DNA of 64,000 nt from Streptomyces sp. NBC_00162 (GTDB lineage: Bacteria > Actinomycetota > Actinomycetes > Streptomycetales > Streptomycetaceae): contig NZ_CP102509.1 in NCBI RefSeq assembly GCF_024611995.1, positions 1,798,001 to 1,862,000 on the forward strand. Direction: 5' to 3'. The translations under genes and the position numbers were made by a program. The notes under the pieces were generated by a model. It searched no databases. It saw only the letters and a list, made by a program, of their open reading frames with translations, and was not told the DNA's origin. Below are positions 47,881 through 57,652 of the stretch, piece after piece; position 1 is the first letter of the stretch; each line of letters begins with the position of its first letter.

Positions 47881-48945
47881 TCAGTCCTCGTTTCCGGGCC
47901 GGACGACGCGGCGCTGGATGAGGGTCAGGACGACGACGATCAGGAAGAAGACGACGGTGATCGCGGACGCCTGGCCGATGTTGTTCTGGTCGAAGGCGGT
48001 GGTGACGGCCTGGTACATCACGGTGCGGGTGGCGTCCTCATCCAGACCGCCCCCGCGGACGAGGACGTACACCTGGTCGAAGACCCGGAAGGAGAGCACC
48101 GAGGTGAGCATCGCAACGAAGACGAGGGTGGAGTGGATGCCGGGCAGGGTGACGTGGCGGAACTGCTGCCAACGACTGGCGCGGTCGAGTTCGGCGGCCT
48201 CGTAGAGCTCACCCGGGATCTGCTGGAGGCCGGCGAGCAGGATGACCATCTGGAAGCCGACGCCCTGCCAGATGGACAGCACGACGATCGAGGCCATGGC
48301 GGTGGCGGAGTCGCCGAGCCAGTCGAAGGCGCCCCAGTTGCCGAAACTCACCGCGTCCAGCGCGGAGTTGAGCATGCCCTGGTCACTGCGGGCCAGTATG
48401 AGTCGCCAGATCACGGCGACCAGCGCCATGGGGAAGACGACCGGCATGAAGAAGAGCGACCGGAACAATCCGATGGCCTTGAGCTTGCGGTTGAGCAGGA
48501 TCGCCAGGGCCAGTGCCAGGGCCGTCTGCACGGGTACGACGAACACGGCGAAGGTCAGGTTGTTGAGCAGGGCCCGCAGGAACGGGCCGGACAGGTCGGG
48601 GTCGGTGAACAGCCTCCGGTATTGCTCCAAGCCGAAGAAGCTGGGCTCCAGCGGGGAGCCGAGGCGGACGTTGTAGAAGGAGAGCACCACGGCGTAGCCG
48701 AACGGCACACCGACGAAGACGATCAGTCCGACGACGGCCGGGGCGGACATGAGTAGTCCGTGCAGCCAGTCACGGTTCTTGCGGCCCGGCCGCGCTGATC
48801 GCGTCGATCGCGCGGATGTCACGGATGTCACGGATGAGGCCTGCTCCGGGCCGGGCGGCGCGGCGTGCGCGGGTTCCACGGATGTCACGGATGAGGCCTG
48901 CTCCGGGCCGGGCGGCGCGGCGTGCGCGGGTTCCACGGATGTCAC
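47881..48945 (-). CDS. carbohydrate ABC transporter permease (MalF type) with repeated N-terminus
   Basis: A 354-residue permease; start GTG 48945 tentative. Residues 1-55 are a hydrophilic Ala/Pro/Ser extension containing two 19-residue repeats (VTSVEPAHAAPPGPEQASS). The permease proper starts RDWLHGLLMSAPAVVGLIVF and has six helices with the EAA loop ELYEAAELDRASRWQQFRHV. Each repeat carries a GTG in frame, so shorter starts are possible. It pairs with the MalG-type protein as the membrane channel. Confidence 0.93.
   Translation of the reverse strand: MTSVEPAHAAPPGPEQASSVTSVEPAHAAPPGPEQASSVTSVTSARSTRSARPGRKNRDWLHGLLMSAPAVVGLIVFVGVPFGYAVVLSFYNVRLGSPLEPSFFGLEQYRRLFTDPDLSGPFLRALLNNLTFAVFVVPVQTALALALAILLNRKLKAIGLFRSLFFMPVVFPMALVAVIWRLILARSDQGMLNSALDAVSFGNWGAFDWLGDSATAMASIVVLSIWQGVGFQMVILLAGLQQIPGELYEAAELDRASRWQQFRHVTLPGIHSTLVFVAMLTSVLSFRVFDQVYVLVRGGGLDEDATRTVMYQAVTTAFDQNNIGQASAITVVFFLIVVVLTLIQRRVVRPGNED
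48823..48936. repeat. two tandem 57-bp units in the permease 5' end
   Basis: The unit begins GGATGTCACGGATGAGGCCT and ends GCGGGTTCCAC (plus strand); the second copy follows directly at 48880 and a partial third at 48937. The copies look identical, which suggests recent duplication. Each encodes 19 residues in frame. Confidence 0.92.
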
Positions 48946-49006
48946 GGGAGGGTCCTGTTCCTGGCGGGGTGGGCGCGGCAGCCGCGGCCGCCCGGGCCGA
49001 TGGGTC

Positions 49007-50350
49007 CTACGGGATCTTGTAGCCGGCGTTGTCGGAGAAGTCCTGGTCGATGGCGCGGGCGGCCTTTTGCAGAGCGCTCTCGGGGTCGGCGCCACCGTAG
49101 ATGGAGTTCAGGGCCTCGCTGAACTTCGAGGTGACCAGGGGGTAGCCGGCGGTCACCGGGCGGGTGACGGCGACGCAGGACTTAGTGATGTCCTTGTCGC
49201 CGCAGGGCTTGGCGAGCTGGTCGGCGTAGAGCTGGAGCGGGCCGCCCTGCTTGTAGAGCTCGCTCTTGTCGAGCGCGGTCTTGGTGGCGGGCACCGCCCC
49301 GTTGGCCGTCGTCATGGCGGTGATGTTGGCGTCGTTCAGGAGGGTGTCCAGGAACGTGCCGGCGGCCTTGGCGTTCTTGCTGTCGGCGCCGATGCCCCAG
49401 GCCCAGGAGCCCTGGCCGGTCTTGGGGCCGTTGCCGAAGTCGGGCAGCGGCAGTACGACGAGGTCGTCGCCGAGGGCCTCGCTGTAGGCGGGGTACATCC
49501 AGTGGCCGACCCAGCTCAGGGCGACGCGGCCCTTGGCGAAGGCGTTGCCGTCGGTGTTGGGGTCGACATACGTCTTCCAGGACTGGAAGGTCTTCATGGC
49601 CGAGATCACGGCCGGGGTGTCGAGGGCGCCCTCCGCCTTGCCGTCCTTGAGGAGGGAACCTCCCGCGGACCAGACGACCGGGGCGAAACCGTAGGTGCCC
49701 CACTCGTTGGCGTAGCCGCCGGTCTCCTGGAGGTCGAGGGTCTTGCCGTCGGTGTCCATGGCCTTCAGCGCCCCCAGCGCGGCGGTGAACTCCGTCGCCG
49801 TCCAGTCATTGGACAGGCTGGTCGGGTACTTCACCCCGGCCGCGTCGAGCAGCTTCTTGTTGCCGTAGATCCCCAGGCCGGAGTCGAACATGCCCAGGCC
49901 GTAGTGCTTGCCGCCGACCTCGCCCTGCGCCTTGCTCGCGTCGGTGGCGTTGTCCATGGTCTCGGTGGAGACGTGCGTGTCGATGGGGGCGAGCTTCTTG
50001 TTGTAGACGAAGTTCGCCATGGTCGGGCCGTCGAACTCCATCAAGTCCGGCAGCTTGGAGGCGTCGGTGGCCGTGATGGTCTTGGTGTAGTCGGCCTCGG
50101 GGATCAGCTTCAAGTCGACCTTGATGTCGCCCTGCGAGGAGTTGAAGGACTTCACCGCGTTCTGCAGCGCACTGGCCTCGTTCTTCTGGCCCTGGTGGGC
50201 CCAGACGCTGATGGTGCCCTTGCCGCTTCCGGCCTCGGCAGAGGCATCGGTGCCGCCGCCCGAGCCGCAGGCGGCCAGCGCCACCACGGGGAGAGCGAGG
50301 GCCAGGCCCGTACGGACGGTACGGCGGTACTTTCTGTTGGTCGAGCTCAT
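49007..50350 (-). CDS. extracellular sugar-binding lipoprotein
   Basis: A 447-residue solute-binding protein of ABC family 1. N-terminal LALALPVVALAACGSGGG is a lipoprotein signal with the lipid-modified Cys at 28. The mature part has TISVWAHQGQKNEASALQNA, then LPDLMEFDGPTMANFVYNKK and FAKGRVALSWVGHWMYPAYS. Located at the outer membrane face and feeding the two permeases. The gene follows lacI by 80 bp and precedes the permeases by 61 bp. Confidence 0.95.
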   Translation of the reverse strand: MSSTNRKYRRTVRTGLALALPVVALAACGSGGGTDASAEAGSGKGTISVWAHQGQKNEASALQNAVKSFNSSQGDIKVDLKLIPEADYTKTITATDASKLPDLMEFDGPTMANFVYNKKLAPIDTHVSTETMDNATDASKAQGEVGGKHYGLGMFDSGLGIYGNKKLLDAAGVKYPTSLSNDWTATEFTAALGALKAMDTDGKTLDLQETGGYANEWGTYGFAPVVWSAGGSLLKDGKAEGALDTPAVISAMKTFQSWKTYVDPNTDGNAFAKGRVALSWVGHWMYPAYSEALGDDLVVLPLPDFGNGPKTGQGSWAWGIGADSKNAKAAGTFLDTLLNDANITAMTTANGAVPATKTALDKSELYKQGGPLQLYADQLAKPCGDKDITKSCVAVTRPVTAGYPLVTSKFSEALNSIYGGADPESALQKAARAIDQDFSDNAGYKIP

Positions 50351-50430
50351 GGTTTGTGCCTCCGTGCTGTGGCGAGGGTTCGAAGTGCGGGGGGAGCTTT
50401 CCGGGGCGTGGGGGTGCGGCGCTCGGGGGG

Positions 50431-51450
50431 TTACCTCGGGCCGCGCACGCGCGGCGGGGCGGTGGTCTCGCGCAGGACGAGACGGATGGGCATCTGCACC
50501 TGCCCCGGCGGCTCGGCGTCGGGTTCGTCCAGTTGCCGCAGCAGCAGCCGGGCGGCCTCGGCGCCCTGGTCGGCAACCGGCTGGGCGACGGTGGTCAGTC
50601 CGACCACGTCGGCGAGTTCGTGGTCGTCGAAGCCGACGACGGACACGTCGTCCGGCACCTTCAGCCGGTGGCGGCGCAGGGCGCGCAGTGCGCCCATCGC
50701 CATCTCATCCGACTGCGCGAACACGGCAGTCGGCGGGCGGGAGACAGCCAGCAGCTCGGTCATGGCCCGCTCACCGCCCTCGACGGTGTAGTCGCCGTCC
50801 GCTTCCAGGGCCGCATCGTGCTCTATCCCCGCATCGGTCAGGACGTCCAGGTAGGCGCTGCGCCTTTCGACGGGGGTGGTCCAGTGCAGCGGCCCACTGG
50901 ACCCGCTGATCATCCCGATCCGTCGGTGACCGAGGTTCACCAGGTGGCGTACGGCGCTCTCCGTTCCGGCCCGGTCGTCGATGCCGACGACGGTGAAGCC
51001 GAGCCGGGCTCCGCCGACCGTGGTGGCCAGCGGCACCCCGAGTGAACGCAGTGCAGCCGACTCCTCCTCGTCAGGGATGAGGAGCGACAGCACGGCGTCC
51101 ACCCGCTTGCGGACCGGCAGCTTGGTGAAGAAACGCTTGCGTGTCTCCGGCGATCCCAGGTTGTACAGCAGCACGTCGTACCCGGCGGCGCTGAAGACCT
51201 GCTCGGCGGCGTCCAGCACGGTGCCGAAGAACCAGCGGCCCACGTACGGGACCACGACCCCGATGGTGAAGGTGCGCCCGCTGGCCAGGCTCGACGCGGA
51301 ACGCGAGGCGGTGTAGCCGAGCTGGGCGGCGAGGGCCGCGATCTGCGTCCGCACCTCCTCGGACACGCCCGGCCGTCCGCGCAGCGCGCGGGACACGGTG
51401 GACGTCGAGACTCCGGCGGCGCGGGCGACATCGGTGATGCTGGCCGTCAC
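50431..51450 (-). CDS. LacI family transcriptional regulator
   Basis: A 339-residue LacI/GalR protein. HTH and hinge: SITDVARAAGVSTSTVSRAL then GRPGVSEEVRTQIAALAAQL; periplasmic-binding-like effector domain FTIGVVVPYVGRWFFGTVLD, VVGIDDRAGTESAVRHLVNL and DVSVVGFDDHELADVVGLTT. It should repress the transporter operon and the divergent glycosidase until a sugar binds. Start GTG 51450. Confidence 0.95.
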   Translation of the reverse strand: MTASITDVARAAGVSTSTVSRALRGRPGVSEEVRTQIAALAAQLGYTASRSASSLASGRTFTIGVVVPYVGRWFFGTVLDAAEQVFSAAGYDVLLYNLGSPETRKRFFTKLPVRKRVDAVLSLLIPDEEESAALRSLGVPLATTVGGARLGFTVVGIDDRAGTESAVRHLVNLGHRRIGMISGSSGPLHWTTPVERRSAYLDVLTDAGIEHDAALEADGDYTVEGGERAMTELLAVSRPPTAVFAQSDEMAMGALRALRRHRLKVPDDVSVVGFDDHELADVVGLTTVAQPVADQGAEAARLLLRQLDEPDAEPPGQVQMPIRLVLRETTAPPRVRGPR

Positions 51451-51525
51451 GGCGCATTCCCTCCCGTTGGTTTCACGTCGATGTGATCTGCAGGTGACGT
51501 GACCGTAAACCCGCCCTCGTTGTTG

Positions 51526-51539
51526 CGCAAGCGTTTGCG
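51526..51539. promoter_or_regulatory. LacI-type operator
   Basis: CGCAAGCGTTTGCG, a palindrome with central CG and one mismatched pair, the classical LacI/GalR half-site pattern. It is 76 bp upstream of the regulator start and 92 bp upstream of the glycosidase start. Confidence 0.7.
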
Positions 51540-51630
51540 TTCGGATTTACTTGGGCTGATCCTTGAGAGACCTTTTTGTTATCAAGCATCAGCGCATACG
51601 TTTGGGCGCTGTGAGCCGACAGGAATGTGC

Positions 51631-52977
51631 ATGCGATACGCCCCGCCCGGCCTCTGCGTGAACGACTTCGCCCTCCTGCGGGACGAGGACGGCACATACG
51701 CGGTGCTGCACCTGCAGGGGCCCTGGACAACGGAGTTCGATCATCTGCGGATGGAGACCTCCTACGGCCGGGCAACCTCCACCGACCTGGTCCACTGGCA
51801 GCCCCAGGGCACCGCCTTCGGCAACGGCCTGCCCGGCCGCTTCGACCAGCAGGCCGTGTGGACCATGCACCCCATCCGGCACGGCGACGCAATGACGATG
51901 TTCTACACCGGCGTCTTCGGTCTCACACCGGGCGGCTGGCCGGTCCAGTCGGTCGGACTGGCGTACTCGGACCGCACGGACGGCACCGGTTGGCGCCGCC
52001 ATGGCACCAGGCCGGTCGTCGAGGCGGACCCGCGCTGGTACCGCACCAGCGAGAAGATGGCCTGGCGTGACCCGTTCGTCGTACGCGATGACGCGTCGGA
52101 CGGCTGGGTCATGGTCGTCTGCGCCAGCGACGCCTCCCTCCCGGTGGAGGTCAGCGGCTGTGTCGCCCTGGCCACCTCGGCGGACCTGGAGCACTGGACC
52201 GTCCATCCGCCGCTCATCTCCCCCGGTGACGTCGATGAACTGGAGTGCCCGGTCCTGGAACGCCTCGACGACGGAAGCTGGCTGCTGCTCGGCTCCATCG
52301 GCGCGACCCGCGGCTTCGAGTCGTGGACCGCCCCCAGCCTGCGCGGGCCCTGGACCCGCCGCGGTCCCCTCGGCCCGGCCGGCGCCTACGCCCCGCGCGT
52401 CATCGTCGCGCCCGATGGCTCCCGCGTCGTGCTGCACACTACGCCTCGCCGGGTCGGCCTCACTGACTCCGGCGAGACCTGCCGCGGGATGCTCGCCCAG
52501 CCCAAGTCCCTTGTGATGTTGGACGGTTCGACGCCCCGCCTGGAATGGTGGCCCGGCCTGGACGTCTGGCTCGGCGAGGAAACGGAGCACCCCGCCCCGC
52601 ACGCAGTCGGCGACATCGGCCTCACCGGGCCCGTCGACGTTATTCTCCGCACCGATTCCCCGGACGGCAGCCCCGCCCTCGTTGTCGGCTGCGACGGCAA
52701 GAACCTCTGGGTCACCGGCCCCGAGGGGACCCGGCTCGGCGAGACCGTCCTGACCGAACCCGCCGCCACGCTGCGCATCCTCACCATTGGCGAGTACGTC
52801 GAGGTCTACGCCGACGGCCTCTTCGTCCTGACCACCCTGTGCTACTCCGGGCACCCCGCCCCGTGGACGGCCGCCACCGAAGGCCGCGAACGCACCATCC
52901 CTGTCCGCCCGATCCGGCTGCCCGACCCGCACCGCGACGACGCCTCGGCCATCTGGCCAGGCTCCACAACACCCTGA
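51631..52977 (+). CDS. GH32-type glycoside hydrolase (beta-fructosidase-like)
   Basis: A 448-residue protein with the five-bladed propeller motifs of GH32: nucleophile Asp12 in LCVNDFALLRDEDG, then the transition-state Asp147 in MAWRDPFVVRDD and acid/base Glu205 in ELECPVLERLDDGSWLLL. WMNDPNG is reduced to CVNDF. The C-terminal 100 residues (LRTDSPDGSPALVVGCDGKN) form the beta-sandwich module. No signal peptide, so it acts in the cytosol. It would release fructose from fructo-oligosaccharides or sucrose taken up by the adjacent transporter. AGGA is 7 bp upstream of ATG 51631. Confidence 0.85.
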   Translation: MRYAPPGLCVNDFALLRDEDGTYAVLHLQGPWTTEFDHLRMETSYGRATSTDLVHWQPQGTAFGNGLPGRFDQQAVWTMHPIRHGDAMTMFYTGVFGLTPGGWPVQSVGLAYSDRTDGTGWRRHGTRPVVEADPRWYRTSEKMAWRDPFVVRDDASDGWVMVVCASDASLPVEVSGCVALATSADLEHWTVHPPLISPGDVDELECPVLERLDDGSWLLLGSIGATRGFESWTAPSLRGPWTRRGPLGPAGAYAPRVIVAPDGSRVVLHTTPRRVGLTDSGETCRGMLAQPKSLVMLDGSTPRLEWWPGLDVWLGEETEHPAPHAVGDIGLTGPVDVILRTDSPDGSPALVVGCDGKNLWVTGPEGTRLGETVLTEPAATLRILTIGEYVEVYADGLFVLTTLCYSGHPAPWTAATEGRERTIPVRPIRLPDPHRDDASAIWPGSTTP

Positions 52978-53146
52978 CGGGCGACAGCCCACGCCCGTCT
53001 GATCGTCACCCGGCACGACCCCGGAAAGGCTCAATCGGGTGTGCGAGGACATCGACCGCCCGCCAGGAACTGGCGAGTCAGCTCGAGCGCTCCACCGGGC
53101 GGAGTGCCAAGATCTTCCAGAGGGACACCTTGCTGTCCATGGCGTT

Positions 53147-53296
53147 GACGCGGGCCTGCGTCATGCCGACGGCAGCCGCGATGCGCGCCTGGCTGGCCCT
53201 GCTGTACTGCTGGCCGTGGCGGAACACGGTGCCGATATCGCGGGTGCGGAGGGCTTGGCGGACATCTGCGCGCTCCCATGCCCAGTCAGGCAGAGA
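53147..53296 (-). pseudogene. XRE/TPR regulator N-terminal fragment
   Basis: A short frame reads LPDWAWERADVRQALRTRDI then TVFRHGQQYSRASQARIAA and AVGMTQARVN. This is the start of streptomycete XRE regulators of the ...WERPDVRQAL... type; it breaks off within the helix-turn-helix. No continuation is present downstream. Confidence 0.6.
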
Positions 53297-53364
53297 CGTT
53301 GGTACGAGCGGTGTGGTCACGGTCCTCGACGACGACCTCGGCGCCACCGCGCTCGCCGCGCACG

Positions 53365-53592
53365 GGCCTGGAGCCGATGGTGATCGTCGCCGACGCCGGC
53401 TACGGCCAGATCACCGCGTTCCGCCACGGCCTGGCGGAACGCGGGCTGGACTACGTCGTCGCCGTCCGCTCGGACGAGTCCGCGCACCCGCAGGCGGCCG
53501 CGCCCAGCGCATCGCCGTGGAGCGGGAACGGCCACCATCCCGCCGCCGCCACCCCACCCTCCGCACCACGGCTGGCCACGGCCGGAGTGAGG
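53365..53592 (+). pseudogene. IS701-type transposase fragment
   Basis: The plus strand reads GLEPMVIVADAGYGQITAFR then HGLAERGLDYVVAVRSDES and AHP, the conserved centre of IS701-family transposases (VADAGYG...LxERGLxYVVAV). Only about 60-75 codons remain, with sequence decaying into low-complexity Pro/Ala. No terminal repeats were found. Confidence 0.7.
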
Positions 53593-53640
53593 AGCAGCGC
53601 CGGAGTCGCACGCGGCCGGTAAGCCGACAGCGGACCCGTG

Positions 53641-55050
53641 TCAGGCCATAGCCGCGCCGGTTCCCGCGATCACCTCGGGCCGCAGCAGGGCGGCGAGCCT
53701 CTCGGCCGGCAGCAGGCCCCTCTCCAGGACCAGCTCGGCCACACCCCGGCCACTGGCGAGGGCTTCCTTGGCGATGTCGGTGGCGGCCGTGTACCCGATG
53801 TGCGGGTTCAGGGCGGTCACCAGGCCGATGGAGTTCTCTACGGTGGCGCGCAGCACCTCGGTGTTGGCGGTGATGCCGGCCACGCAGCGCTCGGCGAGGG
53901 TGAGGCAGGCCGCGCGCAGGTGGGTTATGGACTTCGACAGAGAGTGCAGGATGACCGGCTCGAAGGCGTTGAGCTGGAGCTGTCCGGCTTCGGCGGCCAT
54001 GGTGATGGTGATGTCGTTGCCGATCACCTCGAAGGCGACCTGGTTGACGACCTCCGGGATCACCGGGTTGACCTTGCCGGGCATGATGCTCGAACCCGCC
54101 TGCACCGGCGGCAGGTTGATCTCGCCGAAGCCCGCGCGCGGCCCGGAGGACAGCAGGCGCAGGTCGTTGCAGGTCTTGGACAGTTTGACGGCGATGCGCT
54201 TGAGTACACCGGACATCTGGACGAACGCGCCGCAGTCCTGGGTGGCTTCGACCAGGTTGGCCGCGGTGACCAGGGGCAGCCCGGTGATGTCGGCAAGGTG
54301 GCGGCGGGCCGATTCGGCGTATCCGGCGGGGGCGTTGAGACCCGTGCCGATCGCGGTCGCGCCGAGGTTGATCTCAAGGATCAGCTCGACGGCCTCAGCG
54401 AGCCGGCTGCGGTCCTCGTCGAGCATGACGGCGAAGGCGGAGAACTCCTGCCCGAGCGTCATCGGCACGGCGTCCTGCAACTGGGTGCGGCCCATCTTCA
54501 GAACGTCGCGGAACTCGACGGCCTTGCGGGCGAACGTGTCCTGGAGGACGGCCATGGTGCCGAGCAGGCCGCGCACCGCGGAGACGGTCGCGATCCGCAC
54601 GGCGGTCGGGTAGACGTCGTTGGTGGACTGGCCGAGGTTGACGTCCTCGTTGGGGTGCAGGTGCCGGTACTCGCCCCTGGCATGGCCCAGCAGCTCCAGC
54701 GCCCGGTTGGCGATGACCTCGTTGGCGTTCATGTTGGTCGAGGTGCCAGCTCCGCCCTGGATGACGTCGACGACGAACTGGTCGTGCAGCTTCCCGCCGC
54801 GGATCTCCTGGCAGGCGGCGACGATCGCGGCGGCCTTCGCGGGCTCCAGCAGGCCGAGTCCCTCGTTGGCGAGGGCGGCGGCCTCCTTGACGGCGGCGAG
54901 GGCGTCGATCAGGTGCGGGTAGGCGGAGATGGGCGTCCCGGTGATGGGGAAGTTCTCGGTGGCGCGCAGGGTGTGGACGCCCCAGTAGGCGTCGGCGGGG
55001 ACTTCGCGGTCTCCGAGCAGGTCGTGTTCGCTACGGGTGGCGGCGGTCAT
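53641..55050 (-). CDS. aspA: aspartate ammonia-lyase
   Basis: A 469-residue fumarase/aspartase superfamily protein. Signatures: RSEHDLLGDREVPADAYWGV, GGAGTSTNMNANEVIANRAL, HPNEDVNLGQSTNDVYPTAV and the flexible loop PPVQAGSSIMPGKVNPVIPE with the catalytic Ser in GSSIMPGKVNP. The E-H-D-L-L-G-D-R-E-V-P start and the loop favour aspartase over fumarase. It deaminates aspartate to fumarate. Last gene of an operon with asparaginase and an amino-acid permease. Confidence 0.94.
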   Translation of the reverse strand: MTAATRSEHDLLGDREVPADAYWGVHTLRATENFPITGTPISAYPHLIDALAAVKEAAALANEGLGLLEPAKAAAIVAACQEIRGGKLHDQFVVDVIQGGAGTSTNMNANEVIANRALELLGHARGEYRHLHPNEDVNLGQSTNDVYPTAVRIATVSAVRGLLGTMAVLQDTFARKAVEFRDVLKMGRTQLQDAVPMTLGQEFSAFAVMLDEDRSRLAEAVELILEINLGATAIGTGLNAPAGYAESARRHLADITGLPLVTAANLVEATQDCGAFVQMSGVLKRIAVKLSKTCNDLRLLSSGPRAGFGEINLPPVQAGSSIMPGKVNPVIPEVVNQVAFEVIGNDITITMAAEAGQLQLNAFEPVILHSLSKSITHLRAACLTLAERCVAGITANTEVLRATVENSIGLVTALNPHIGYTAATDIAKEALASGRGVAELVLERGLLPAERLAALLRPEVIAGTGAAMA

Positions 55051-55106
55051 GGGTGTGCGGCCCTCTTCCTGAGGTGGGTGGGTCAAGGTGGTGAAAGGGG
55101 ATGGAG

Positions 55107-56123
55107 TCAGGCGGTGGCGGGGATGCTGGGCGGGTTCAGCGCCGCCACCGGCTGGATGCCGCCGACGGGCCGGCCGCCGCCGGTCATCGGCTCGCCCTCG
55201 AACCCGGCGAGCAGCCGCGGCTCGACTCCCGCCCGGGCGAGGGCTGCGGCCGTCACCGGGATGCGCGCCCGGTCCGCCCCGTCGGCGATCTTCACTGCGA
55301 CGGCGCGGCCGTCGGGCAGCGCGGCCACCTGGACGCCCTCGAAGCCGTCCTTGGCCAGCAGCCCGGGCACCGCGCGCATCAGCTGGGCCGTGTCTCGCCC
55401 TGTGCCGGAGGCCATCTCCGGGTGGACGCGCAGCGCGTCCGCCACCCGGCGCCCGGCGGTGTCCGGACCGGCCGTGGCGATGCGGGCGGCGGCGCGGGCC
55501 AGGCCGTGCAGGGACACTGCGAACAGCGGGGCTCCGCAGCCGTCGACGGTGACGTTCGCGATGTGCTGGCCGGTGAGTTCCTCGACGACCTCGGCGATCG
55601 CCCTCTGAAGCGGGTGGCCCGGGTCGAGGTAGCTCTCCAGGGGCCAGCCGGCCAGCTTGCACAGGTACAGCATCGCCGCGTGCTTGCCGGAGCAGTTCTG
55701 GGCGAGCCGGGAAGGCCCGCGGCCCTCGCGCACCCAGGCATCCCGGACCGCCGGGGCGTACGGCACGTCGGGGACGTTGCGCAGGTCGTCCTCGGTGAGA
55801 CCGGCCAGTTCGAGGATCAGCCGGGTACCTGCGAGGTGGTGCTCCTCGCCGGAGTGGCTGCCCATCGAGAGGGAGAGCAGGGCGCCGTCGAGCGGCAGCC
55901 CGGCCCGCACCATGGCGAGGGCCTGGACCGGCTTGAGGGCTGAGCGCGGGTAGCAGGCGGCCTCGATGTCTCCGATGCTCAACCGGACGTCGCCATTACC
56001 GCCGAGGACGACGACGGATCCGTAGTGGACTCCCTCGATCACGCCGCCCCGGGTGACGTGGGCGACGGGTGCATGCTGGGGCTCGCGCATCGCGGGCGCG
56101 TCCGCGAGGAGACTGCTGCGCAT
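55107..56123 (-). CDS. L-asparaginase II family protein
   Basis: A 338-residue protein of the asparaginase II (Rhizobium-type) family: VAHVTRGGVIEGVHYGSVVV, YPRSALKPVQALAMVRAGL (the SALKPxQA motif), LSMGSHSGEEHHL, AQNCSGKHAAMLYLCKLAGW and VDGCGAPLFAVSLHGLAR. The motifs SxxK and the Cys in CSGKHAA are conserved. Its product aspartate would feed the aspartase encoded next. GAGG precedes ATG 56123; an ATG at 56090 is also in frame. Confidence 0.92.
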   Translation of the reverse strand: MRSSLLADAPAMREPQHAPVAHVTRGGVIEGVHYGSVVVLGGNGDVRLSIGDIEAACYPRSALKPVQALAMVRAGLPLDGALLSLSMGSHSGEEHHLAGTRLILELAGLTEDDLRNVPDVPYAPAVRDAWVREGRGPSRLAQNCSGKHAAMLYLCKLAGWPLESYLDPGHPLQRAIAEVVEELTGQHIANVTVDGCGAPLFAVSLHGLARAAARIATAGPDTAGRRVADALRVHPEMASGTGRDTAQLMRAVPGLLAKDGFEGVQVAALPDGRAVAVKIADGADRARIPVTAAALARAGVEPRLLAGFEGEPMTGGGRPVGGIQPVAALNPPSIPATA

Positions 56124-56212
56124 CACTGCCTCGTTTGGTGGTGGGTTGCTGCTGACCGGGGTGGCCGGCGGCAGGCCCGGCCCGGGGGGACGGGCCGCGC
56201 CCGCCGCCCGGC

Positions 56213-57652
56213 TCAGCCCTCGCTCTTCGCGGCGGCGCGCGCCACGCGGCCGCGGACGGCGTACCAGCCGGCGACCAGCGCCGCGGCGATCAGTGGCACG
56301 CACAGCACGGTGGTGCGCGCCGCTCCTCCGTCGGCGTACATGAGGACCAGGACGGAGGCGAGGAAGGCCAGTGTCACGAGTTCGGTCCACGGGGACCCGG
56401 GCAGGCGGTAGGAGGGACGGGTCAGTTCGCCGTCACGGGTCTTCCGCCAGAAGAGGAGGTGGCAGAGCATGATCATGCCCCAGGTGGCGAGGATGCCGAT
56501 GGCGGCCAGGTTGAGCACGATCTCGAACGCGTCCGCCGGAACGACGAAGTTGAGCCCGACGCCGAGGACGCACATGCCGCTGGTGAGCAGGATGCCGCCG
56601 TAGGGCACCTGGGTGCGGCTCAGCCGGGCGGTGAAGCTCGGGGCGGAGCCGTTGACGGCCATCGAGCGCAGGATGCGGCCGGTGGAGTAGAGGCCGGAGT
56701 TGAGCGAGGACATGGCCGCGGTGAGAACGACCAGATTCATCACGTCGCCGGCCGCCGGGATGCCGATGTGGGAGAGCACGGTCACGAACGGGCTCTGGCC
56801 GGCGCTGTAGCTGTTCCACGGCATCAGCATCGACAGCAAGACGACCGAGCCGACGTAGAAGAGGCCGACGCGCCACATGATCGAGTTGATCGCCTTCGGC
56901 ATGATCTCCTCGGGATTCTCGGTCTCACCGGCCGCGACTCCGACCAGCTCGACGGAGGCGTAGGCGAAGACGACGCCCTGGATGATCAGCAGCATGGGCA
57001 GCAGGCCGTTGGGGAAGATCCCGCCGTTGTCGGTGATCAGGGACGGACCGGGCACGGCGTCGTCGATGGGGTGCCGGGTCACGAGGAAAAAGATCCCGAT
57101 GGCCATGAAGACGACCAGCGCGCCGACCTTGACGATGGCGAACCAGAACTCCAGTTCGCCGAAGATCCGCACCGAGATGAGGTTCACGGTGAGGACCACG
57201 GCCAGGGCTATGAGCGCGATCACCCACTGCGGGACGTCGGAGAACAGCCGCCAGTAATGGGTGTAGGTGGCGACGGCGGTGATGTCGGCGATGCCGGTGG
57301 TCGCCCAGTTGAGGAAGTACATCCAGCCCGCGGTGTACGCGCCCTTCTCCCCGAGGAACTCCCGGGCGTACGAGACGAAGGCGCCGGAGGACGGCCGGTA
57401 CATGACGAGCTCGCCGAGCGCGCGTACGACGAGGAACGCGAAGATCCCGCAGACGGCGTAGGCGACGAACAGTGAGGGGCCGGCGTCGGCGAGGCGTCCG
57501 CCCGCGCCGAGGAAGAGCCCGGTGCCGATCGCACCCCCGATGGCGATCATGTTGACGTGCCGGGGTGTCAAGGACTTGCTGTAGCCGGTGTCCCCGGCGT
57601 CCACGTGACGGGTCGTGGGGCGCTTCTCGTCTTTGAGGAACTGCTCGCTCAC
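56213..57652 (-). CDS. APC family amino-acid permease (asparagine/GABA type)
   Basis: A 479-residue permease with twelve hydrophobic helices. N-terminal region [20 protein letters not shown] with the substrate-binding GGAIGTGLF motif, then [20 protein letters not shown] and the [20 protein letters not shown] loop. This AAT subfamily transports asparagine, GABA and aromatic amino acids. GTG 57652 overlaps the FadR stop as GTGA. Asparagine is the likely substrate given asparaginase downstream. Confidence 0.93.
   Translation of the reverse strand: MSEQFLKDEKRPTTRHVDAGDTGYSKSLTPRHVNMIAIGGAIGTGLFLGAGGRLADAGPSLFVAYAVCGIFAFLVVRALGELVMYRPSSGAFVSYAREFLGEKGAYTAGWMYFLNWATTGIADITAVATYTHYWRLFSDVPQWVIALIALAVVLTVNLISVRIFGELEFWFAIVKVGALVVFMAIGIFFLVTRHPIDDAVPGPSLITDNGGIFPNGLLPMLLIIQGVVFAYASVELVGVAAGETENPEEIMPKAINSIMWRVGLFYVGSVVLLSMLMPWNSYSAGQSPFVTVLSHIGIPAAGDVMNLVVLTAAMSSLNSGLYSTGRILRSMAVNGSAPSFTARLSRTQVPYGGILLTSGMCVLGVGLNFVVPADAFEIVLNLAAIGILATWGMIMLCHLLFWRKTRDGELTRPSYRLPGSPWTELVTLAFLASVLVLMYADGGAARTTVLCVPLIAAALVAGWYAVRGRVARAAAKSEG

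Noticed and set aside
48823..48936. 57-bp repeats resembling a CRISPR or plasmid iteron array
   Set aside because: They are contiguous, without spacers, and in frame within the permease gene.
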